Positions 24,972 to 32,100 of a DNA stretch of 64,000 bases are shown piece by piece. The DNA comes from Comamonadaceae bacterium (GTDB lineage Bacteria > Pseudomonadota > Gammaproteobacteria > Burkholderiales > Burkholderiaceae_C), in contig SEAY01000013.1 of the NCBI GenBank assembly GCA_004144865.1, positions 1 through 64,000 on the forward strand. Direction: 5' to 3'. A program made the translations under genes and the position numbers. The notes below the pieces were generated by a model. That model was not told the origin of the DNA. It searched no databases and saw only the letters and a program-made list of their open reading frames with translations. The first letter of the stretch is position 1; each line of letters begins with the position of its first letter.

Positions 24972-25777
24972 TGGGTCGCCTCCTTGCTCTTGCGTTCCCT
25001 GGCAGGGGCCAGGGCGGCAGCCGGCCGGCTGGGGGCCAGAGCCTTCTGGCGCCGCAGCTCGTCGCCGATGCGGAAGTGCTTGCGCAGCGCCTGGTCGGCC
25101 GCGTCCTCGTCGCCGGCGATCACCATCTCCAGCAGGTGCCTATGGTCCTCGACCACGGTGCGCTTCATGGCATCGTCGTGATGGTGTTCCACCAGCTTGC
25201 GGCGATCGCGGTGCGAGCGCGTGAGCAGGTCGGCCATCGCGCCATAGAGCTGGATCAGCGTGTCGGATTTGCTGGCGCGCACCAGCGCGAGATGGAAGTC
25301 GAAGTCCGCGCGGCCCCCGCCGGCGGCGTCGTCCACGGTCGCCTCGATGGCGTCGAGCGCGCCGCGGATGCGTTCGATGTCCGCAGTGGTCGCGCGCTGG
25401 CAGGCCAGCCGGATCGCCTGGCACTCGAGCGCTATCCGCGCCTGCATCACGTCATCGATGGCGTCGGGCACCTGCGCCAGCGAAAAGGCGAAGACGTCGC
25501 CCAGCACCGACACGTCGGGCTGGCGCACGACGGTGCCCACGCGCTCGCGGATTTCCACAACGCCCAGCATCGACAGGGCGCGCAGCGCCTCGCGCACGAT
25601 GGGGCGGCTCACGCCCAGCTGCAGCGCGAGTTCACGCTCCGGCAGCAGCCGGTCGCCATTGCGGATCTTGCCTTCCAGCAACTGGTCGCGCAGGAAGTCG
25701 AACACCTGCGCGAAGCCGGAGCCCTGGGTTTCCGGCTCCGGCCGGGTGATGCTGAGGCCACGGGCCGCTCTTGTCAT
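24968..25777 (-). CDS. GntR-family regulator, FadR-type with FCD domain
   Basis: The product is 269 residues. The N-terminal winged helix reads FDFLRDQLLEGKIRNGDRLLPERELALQLGVSRPIVREALRALSMLGVVEIRERVGTVV. A C-terminal all-helical FCD domain (DVMQARIALECQAIRLAC, DFDFHLALVRASKSD, VVEDHRHLLEMVIAGD) carries the metal/ligand His and Asp residues. It is the first gene of the eight-gene operon, so it is likely an autoregulated repressor relieved by the pathway substrate. No operator was identified. Confidence 0.92.
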   Translation of the reverse strand: MTRAARGLSITRPEPETQGSGFAQVFDFLRDQLLEGKIRNGDRLLPERELALQLGVSRPIVREALRALSMLGVVEIRERVGTVVRQPDVSVLGDVFAFSLAQVPDAIDDVMQARIALECQAIRLACQRATTADIERIRGALDAIEATVDDAAGGGRADFDFHLALVRASKSDTLIQLYGAMADLLTRSHRDRRKLVEHHHDDAMKRTVVEDHRHLLEMVIAGDEDAADQALRKHFRIGDELRRQKALAPSRPAAALAPARERKSKEATQ

Positions 25778-25882
25778 GCCGTGGTTTTACCAGCGGCTGA
25801 CCAGAAGGCTGACTAGGACATTCCCCGAGCCCCGGCCTGGCGGCGAGGAGGTAGGGGTGGGGCTCTGCCGCTGGCTGAGCCT

Positions 25883-25954
25883 GTAGGCTGGGTTCGCGTA
25901 CGCGACCCCAGCCATGCGCGCGAGCGCTGGGGTGCCTGCGGCAACCCAGCCTAC
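25883..25954. repeat. Inverted repeat, GTAGGCTGGGTT type
   Basis: GTAGGCTGGGTT and AACCCAGCCTAC are perfect 12-base arms. Inside them ACCCCAGC and GCTGGGGT form a second pair. This is the look of a dispersed REP-type intergenic element in the 186-base spacer upstream of the GntR operon. Confidence 0.65.
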
Positions 25955-25963
25955 GGACGCGGC

Positions 25964-26482
25964 TTAGCGCCCGTCGCGATCCGAATCGCCGGGGATCACG
26001 CGCTCCGCAGCGTTGCTCACGCGATGCCACGCGTCGCGCGAGGCGTGCTTGGCGTGCTCCCACTCCAGCGACGAGCGGCCGCGCGCGCTGCCCCAGTCAC
26101 GGCCCAGGTCCGATTCGACGTCGTCGAACGAGCGGTCCGGGTACTTGGAGTACGAATCCACGCCGTAGCGATAGGCCGGGCCGTAGTCGTCATAGGACTT
26201 GTCGCCGGCCACGTAGGGACGGCTCGAATAGTTGTCGCGCCAGTAGGCTTCCTCGGCCACCGGATCGGCGGCCTTCGCGATGCCCTTGCCGGCCACGGCG
26301 CCGGCGACTGCGCCAACGGCAGCGCCGACCACGGCGCCCACCGGCCCGGTCATGCCGCCCACCGCTGCGCCAGCGGCCGCTCCGCCGGCCACGCCGCCGG
26401 CGACACCACCCACCACGGCTCCGACGCCCTTGGCAGCAGGATGGTCCTTCTTGTCGGCGAGGTCGCGCTTGTGTTCGTTCAT
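25964..26482 (-). CDS. Glycine-zipper protein, hypothetical
   Basis: The product is 172 residues. A charged N-terminus (MNEHKRDLADKKDHPAAKG) precedes a Gly/Ala/Val-rich glycine zipper (VGAVVGGVAGGVAGGAAAGAAVGG and on to about residue 75), which would form a helical membrane hairpin. A soluble Tyr/Asp/Arg-rich C-terminus with paired aromatic residues follows (AYWRDNYSSRPYVAGDKSYDDYG). Without a cleavable signal peptide, inner-membrane association is more likely than secretion. Similar proteins occur in stress-responsive loci of related bacteria; no role can be assigned here. Confidence 0.75.
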   Translation of the reverse strand: MNEHKRDLADKKDHPAAKGVGAVVGGVAGGVAGGAAAGAAVGGMTGPVGAVVGAAVGAVAGAVAGKGIAKAADPVAEEAYWRDNYSSRPYVAGDKSYDDYGPAYRYGVDSYSKYPDRSFDDVESDLGRDWGSARGRSSLEWEHAKHASRDAWHRVSNAAERVIPGDSDRDGR

Positions 26483-26666
26483 GTGTGCTCCTTGGATGAA
26501 GGCAGGCGCCGTGCGCGGGAGCTGTGTCCTGCGCAGCCGCTCTGCCTGGTTGCGGAGCCCCTACGGTAGACCCTCGGATGTCCAGGCCGAGGAAGCTGCG
26601 AACTACGGCGCCTGTAAGCGCAGGACCACAGGCTGGGACAGCGCGTCGATGACGAAATGCCGGACT

Positions 26667-26966
26667 TCAGCGGCGCAGTGCCAACAGCCGCGCCAGCGCC
26701 GCGAGGTGCTCCTCCTTCAGGAGCTGCGGCTTGACCTCGTCCTCGGCGGCCGACTCGTTCTCGTGGCCCTGCACCGCGGCGCGCATGTCCTCCTCGGTGT
26801 CCCAGACGATCACGCCGTTCTTCGGGCACATGTGCCGCAGGGTGTGATACCAGTAGTAGCCGTCGGCGCCGCCGAAAAGCTTGTCGATGCCCGCCAGGTC
26901 CTTCGGCTTGATGCCGTGGTTCTGCAGGGTTTCGTCCAGCACCTGTTGCGAGAGGATGAATGTCAA
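26667..26966 (-). CDS. 99-residue protein coupled to pbpC, hypothetical
   Basis: The start is a TTG overlapping the pbpC stop (TTGA): MTFILSQQVLDETLQNHGIKPKDLAGIDKLFGGADGYYWYHTLRHMCPKNGVIVWDTEEDM. It is soluble, with aromatic residues and a single Cys, and no signal peptide. I recognise no family. The overlap makes it the third gene of an alpha-2-macroglobulin/PBP1C operon. The weak TTG start suggests low, coupled expression; the next ATG would discard most of the conserved-looking N-terminus. Confidence 0.6.
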   Translation of the reverse strand: MTFILSQQVLDETLQNHGIKPKDLAGIDKLFGGADGYYWYHTLRHMCPKNGVIVWDTEEDMRAAVQGHENESAAEDEVKPQLLKEEHLAALARLLALRR

Positions 26967-29167
26967 GGGGGCCTTGGAATGTGCGATTGCTCTTGGGAGG
27001 AGATTGTAGGAGCGGCGGCGGCCGCCGCGGCCTGCTTCACCCCCGCCCCCCGCACCTCCACCCGCACCTCATCCAGCACCTTCCCGCGCGCATCGACGAG
27101 CTGCAGCACGTGCCGGCCGGGCCAGGGCAGCCAGGCCGCCTCGCCGCCGCGGGCGAACTCGCGGCCATCGACGCGCCAGCGCAGCCCCTTGCCGCCGCTG
27201 CTGCGCAAGGCCAGCCGCTGCCGCTGCGGCGGGATGTCCGGATCCAGCGCGAGAATGGTACCGTTCGCCGGCGCCAGGATGCGTGCGACGCGCGGCGCGC
27301 CCTCCTCGGCAACCAGCGCGATGCTCGCCTGCTCGGTGCCGGCCAGGAACCACTCGGGGCGCGCGGCCTCCAGCGCGTCGCCGAAGCGCACGTGCTGCTG
27401 CACCACGCCGCGCGGAGGCGCCGGCGCGCGCGAGGGCTCGCGGGCATGCAGGTGGTTCATCACCGCGGCCCACACGGGCGCCGCGCCGCTGATGCCGCTC
27501 ACGCCGTGCATGGCCTCGCCGCTCGCGTTGCCCACCCACACGCCCACCGTATAGCGGCGCGAAAATCCGACGGCCCAGTTGTCGCGCATGTCCTTGCTGG
27601 TGCCCGTCTTCACCGCGCTCCAGAACCGCGTGGCGAGGATGCTGTCGGTGCCGAAGGTGCGCGCCCGCGCGTTCGCGTCGGCCAGGATGTCGGCGACGAT
27701 GAAGGAAGCGCCTGGAGCGATGGCCTGCACGGGGCGGCGTGGCGCGGTGCGCGGAGACGCAGCCAGCCAGCGCACCTCGCCGGCACGGCCTTCGTTGGCC
27801 AGCGTGCGGTAGGCATTCGCCAGGCCGAGCAGCGGCACTTCAGCGCTGCCCAGCGCCAGGCTGTAGCCGTAGTAGTCGCCGCCTTCGCGCAGCGGCAGGC
27901 CGGCGGCGCGCAGCTGGCGGTGGAAGGCTTCGGGCGAGACCATCACCAGCGTGCGGACCGCGGGGACATTGAGCGAAGCACCCAGCGCCGTGCGCACCGA
28001 GATCCAGCCCTTGAAACCGTGGTCGTAGTTCTGCGGAATGTAGAGGCCGGCCGCCGTGGGGATGTGCGCCGGCGAGTCGTCGAGCAGCGATGCCGCGGTA
28101 AGGCGACGCTCCGCGATCGCCTGCGCGTAGAGGAAGGGCTTGAGGGTGGAGCCTGCCTGCCGCAATGCGGTGACGCCATCGACCTCGGAGGCGCGGCTCA
28201 GCTCTCCGGAGGAGCCCACCCACGCAAGCACGTCGCCGCTCGCGTTGTCCAGCACGATCACGGCGCCGTCCTCCACCTGCTGGCCGCGCAGCTCGCGAAG
28301 CTGCTGCTGCAGCGACTGCACGGCGAAGCGCTGCACGTCGGCGCGCAGCGTGGTGGCGATGCGGCCCTGGCCCGCCGCCTGGCGCAGCGCGGCGCGCGCG
28401 AAGTGCGGCGCGATGCCTTCGCTGGCGGCATAGGCCTTGCGCTGGAAGGCGGCCTCGACGACGAAGTCCAGCGCACCGCAGTCGGCGCGTCCGTCCATGG
28501 CCTTCAGCACGCCGCAGGCGCGGCGCGCCACCTGCCGCGGGCCCGCGCTGGGACCGCGCACGAGCGCTGCCGCAATCGCGGCTTCGCGCGCATCCAGCCC
28601 ATGGGGTGCCTTGCCGAACAGCGTGCGCGACAAGGCATCGATGCCCACCACTTCGCCGCGGAAAGGCGCCAGGTTCAGGTAGGCCTCCAGGATCTGGTCC
28701 TTGCGCCAACCGGCCTCCAGGCGCTTCGCCGCGACGGTCTGTCCCAGCTTCTGCCCCACGCTGCGGCCGCCGACGGGCCGCCGCCAGTCCTCGTCGAGCA
28801 GGCCGGCGAGCTGCATCGTGATGGTCGATGCGCCGCGCGTGCGCTCGTTCCACAGCGACGACCAGGCCGCGGCCGAAACCGCCTGCCAGTCGACGCCGCT
28901 GTGCTCCCAGAAGCGCTTGTCTTCCGAGAGCACGATGGCCGTGCGAAGCGCCGGCGACACGTCTTCCAGCGCGACCCACGGACCGCGGCGCACCACCGTG
29001 TCGCTGCGCAGGCGGTGCAGAACCTCGCCGTGGCGATCCAGCAGCAGCATGTCGGAGGGCTGGTGCGCGCGCCGCACCTCGTCGAAGCGCGGCACGGCCT
29101 GCGCCATGCCGGCGGCGAACAGCGTGCACGCGAGCACGGCGACGATGCGGATGCGCACGGTGCTCAC
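26963..29167 (-). CDS. pbpC: Penicillin-binding protein 1C, bifunctional glycosyltransferase/transpeptidase
   Basis: The product is 734 residues from a GTG overlapping the macroglobulin stop (GTGA). An N-terminal hydrophobic segment (VRIRIVAVLACTLFAAGMAQA) precedes the GT51 domain with SEDKRFWEHSGVDW (catalytic Glu about 82) and GASTITMQLAGLL. The transpeptidase domain has the nucleophile in AGSTLKPF (about 340), an SLN motif in GASLNVPAV and KTGTS (about 518). A C-terminal PBP1C domain ends the protein. It polymerises and cross-links peptidoglycan at the periplasmic face. The track's 1090-aa ORF begins inside the upstream gene. Confidence 0.95.
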   Translation of the reverse strand: MSTVRIRIVAVLACTLFAAGMAQAVPRFDEVRRAHQPSDMLLLDRHGEVLHRLRSDTVVRRGPWVALEDVSPALRTAIVLSEDKRFWEHSGVDWQAVSAAAWSSLWNERTRGASTITMQLAGLLDEDWRRPVGGRSVGQKLGQTVAAKRLEAGWRKDQILEAYLNLAPFRGEVVGIDALSRTLFGKAPHGLDAREAAIAAALVRGPSAGPRQVARRACGVLKAMDGRADCGALDFVVEAAFQRKAYAASEGIAPHFARAALRQAAGQGRIATTLRADVQRFAVQSLQQQLRELRGQQVEDGAVIVLDNASGDVLAWVGSSGELSRASEVDGVTALRQAGSTLKPFLYAQAIAERRLTAASLLDDSPAHIPTAAGLYIPQNYDHGFKGWISVRTALGASLNVPAVRTLVMVSPEAFHRQLRAAGLPLREGGDYYGYSLALGSAEVPLLGLANAYRTLANEGRAGEVRWLAASPRTAPRRPVQAIAPGASFIVADILADANARARTFGTDSILATRFWSAVKTGTSKDMRDNWAVGFSRRYTVGVWVGNASGEAMHGVSGISGAAPVWAAVMNHLHAREPSRAPAPPRGVVQQHVRFGDALEAARPEWFLAGTEQASIALVAEEGAPRVARILAPANGTILALDPDIPPQRQRLALRSSGGKGLRWRVDGREFARGGEAAWLPWPGRHVLQLVDARGKVLDEVRVEVRGAGVKQAAAAAAAPTISSQEQSHIPRPP

Positions 29168-32100
29168 CGCCCCGGCTCCACGTTGACGCGCGCATTCGGC
29201 AGCTCGCCGAACATCTCCGGCGCGTACATGGCCTCCACCCGCGTGGGCGGCAGGGCGAAGTCGCCCACGTTGTTCAGGCGCACCGTGTACTCCACCTTGA
29301 ACACGCCCTTGGGCACGTACTCGTAATACGCGCGGAACACCTCGAAGGTGCGTTCCTCGAAAGCCGGCCACGCATTGCCGCTGCGCTGCTCGCCCCGCGT
29401 GGCGATCTGCGAGTCGCGGCCCAGCCCGCCGCCGAGGATGGTGGACCCACCCGGAATGGGATCGCTCAGCACCACCCAGGTCATGTCGGAGGCTGCGTTG
29501 ACTTCGATCGCGACGCGCAGCACGTCGCCCCGGCTGTAGCGGCCCGCGACCGCCTGCTCGACCGCCGTCACGCTCTTCTTCACCTGGTAGCCTGCGGCGA
29601 AGGGCGCCTTCAGCTCCACGGCCGCGAGGGATTGCACGGTGAGCCACGGCTTGCCCGTGCCCTGGTGCGTCACGGCCAGCGTGCCGCCCGCGCTGCCCCA
29701 CGGCAGCAGCATGCCGTTGTTGCGCAGCATGCCCGGCGCCGCCGGCGCGCCGAAGGTGCTGGCCCGGTGCATCGCGCCCTCCGCGTCGGAGGACTTCATG
29801 CGCTCCACGCGCGCCCAGTCCACCGCGGCGGCTTGCGTGCCGAGCGCCGCGCGCGTGCTGCCCGCCACCGGCGTGGACTCGAAGCGGTTGGAGAATTTCT
29901 CCAGCGCGAGCCCGCCCCACAGGTTGGCGGTGGTGGTGTGCCAGGCACCGCCTTGCTGCCGTGCGATGAAGCCGCCGGCCAGCCGGCCCATGTCGTCCTT
30001 CCAGTCCGGGTCGTCCAGCACGGCGAGGATCAGGCGCGCCGTGTTCACGTCGCCGTTGGCCATCAGCCACCACCAGTAGTCGGCCTGCTCGCTGCTGAAC
30101 ACCAGCTTGGTGCCGATGTACGACAGTCGCGCGCGCAGCACCTGCTGCGCCTCGGCGAGCCGCTGCTCGCGCTGCGGCACGTCGGCCACGCGCCTGAGGA
30201 TGTTGATCCAGTCGATCACCGCATGCGTGGGCCACTGGTTGGGCACGATGGTGATGCTGCCCGCCATGCGTCCCTGCGCCTTGCCGTAGCGCGAGAGCGC
30301 TTCGAGCGCCGCGAGCTTGCGCACGTCGAGGTCCTTGCGCGGGCTCCAGAAAGTCCGCTGGATGCGGCCTTCCACGAAGGCGACGAGGCCACGCTCCATG
30401 GGCGCGCGCACGTCATCGGGAATCGCGAAGGCGGGGTTCAGGCCCGAGGCCTCGTGCGACGCCGCCAGCAGGTAGGCCGTGAGGGCATCGCTGCCGCGGT
30501 TTTCCTCGCCCGAGCGCGGCGGGAAATAGTTGGCGAGGCCGTCGCCATCGAGGTAGGTGGGCATCTCCGCCAGCACGCGCTGCCACAGCGCGGCGTCGCG
30601 CAGGCCGATGGACTTGCTGGCCTTCTGCTCCAGGCAGACGAAGGGATAGTTGGCGAACCAGTCACGCACGCCGGGCAGGCCTTCCGCCAGGCGCGGCTGC
30701 AGCGCCAGCTTGATGCCGCCGCGCTTGTCGCCGGAAGGCGGCAGGGCGCCGGCGGGCGGGGCGACGGCCAGGCTGTAGGGCGCATCCAGCTGCACCAGCG
30801 TGGCCTGCTGCACCGTGAGCGGCACGGCGGGCACGATGCGCTGCCGCACCTTGAGCGCGTCGCGAGCGCCCCCCACCGTATCGCGGGCCTCGATCTCCCA
30901 CAGGATCGCCTCGGTGCGCGCCTGTCCCAGCGGTGCGGGCGCAGCAACCATCCAGGCCGCCTCGCGCGCCTCGCCCGCGGGGATGTCCACCGTTTGCGGC
31001 GCCAGCGTCAGGAGCGTGGCGCGCGGCGCCACTTCCACCTTCATCGCGCGCGCCGTCGTGTTGCGAAGCGTGATCTGCGCACGGAACTGGTCCTCCTCGC
31101 GCACGAGCGGCGGCAGCCCGCTGATGATCTGCAGGTCCTGCGTGGCGCGGATCGTCGCCTGCCCGGTGCCGAACAGGCTCGTCCCCATGTCGGCCACCGC
31201 CACGATGCGGAAGCTGGTGAGCGCGTCGTTCAGCGGCACGGTCACCTGCGCCTGGCCTTGCGCATCGAGCACCACCTTCGGATTCCACAGCAGCAGCGTG
31301 TCGAGCAGCTCGCGCTGCAGGCTCTTGCCGCCGCCCCCGCCCGCGGGCACCGCCTTGCGGCCATAGTGGCGCCGGCCGATGATCTCCATGTGCGCCGTGG
31401 AGGTCTGCACGCCCCAGGCGCGCCGCTGCAGCATCGCCTCCAGCAGCTTCCAGCTGTCGTTGGGCATCAGCTCCAGCAGCGCCTGGTCCACCGCCGCCAG
31501 CGCGACCTCGGCGTTCGCAGCGGGACGGCCGTCGGGTTGCTTCACCTGGATCGTCACACGCGCCTGGCCGCGCACCGGATAGCTCTCGCGGTCGGCCTTC
31601 ACGCTCACCGCGAGTTCATGCGCCCGCGTTCCGACCCGGAACTCGGCGACGCCGAGCCGGTAAGCGGGCTTGGACAGGTCCACCATCGCCGTCGGGGCCA
31701 CGTACTCGCGGCCTTCGAACCAGAATGCCGTCCACCACTCGCGCGGCGCCTTGAAGCCCCAGGTGAAGAAGCTGTACCAGGGCACCTCGCGCAGGCGCCC
31801 GCGCAGGGCCAGCACGCTCACGTACACGTTGGGGCCCCAGCCCTCCTCCACCTTCACGTGCACGGTGGGATCGTCGCCGCGCAGCTGCACGACCTCGGCG
31901 CGCAGCACGCCTTCGCGTTCCACGGCGACCAGCGCGGTGGCGAAGCGGAACGGCATGCGCACCTGCAGCCGCGCCGTCTCGCCCGGCTGGTAGGACCTCT
32001 TCTCGGGCAGCACGTCGATGCGGTCGTGGTTCTCGCCACCGAACCACAGCTCGCCCTGGCGCGTCACCCAGATCCAGCTCGCAGCCTGGAAGCCGCGCCC

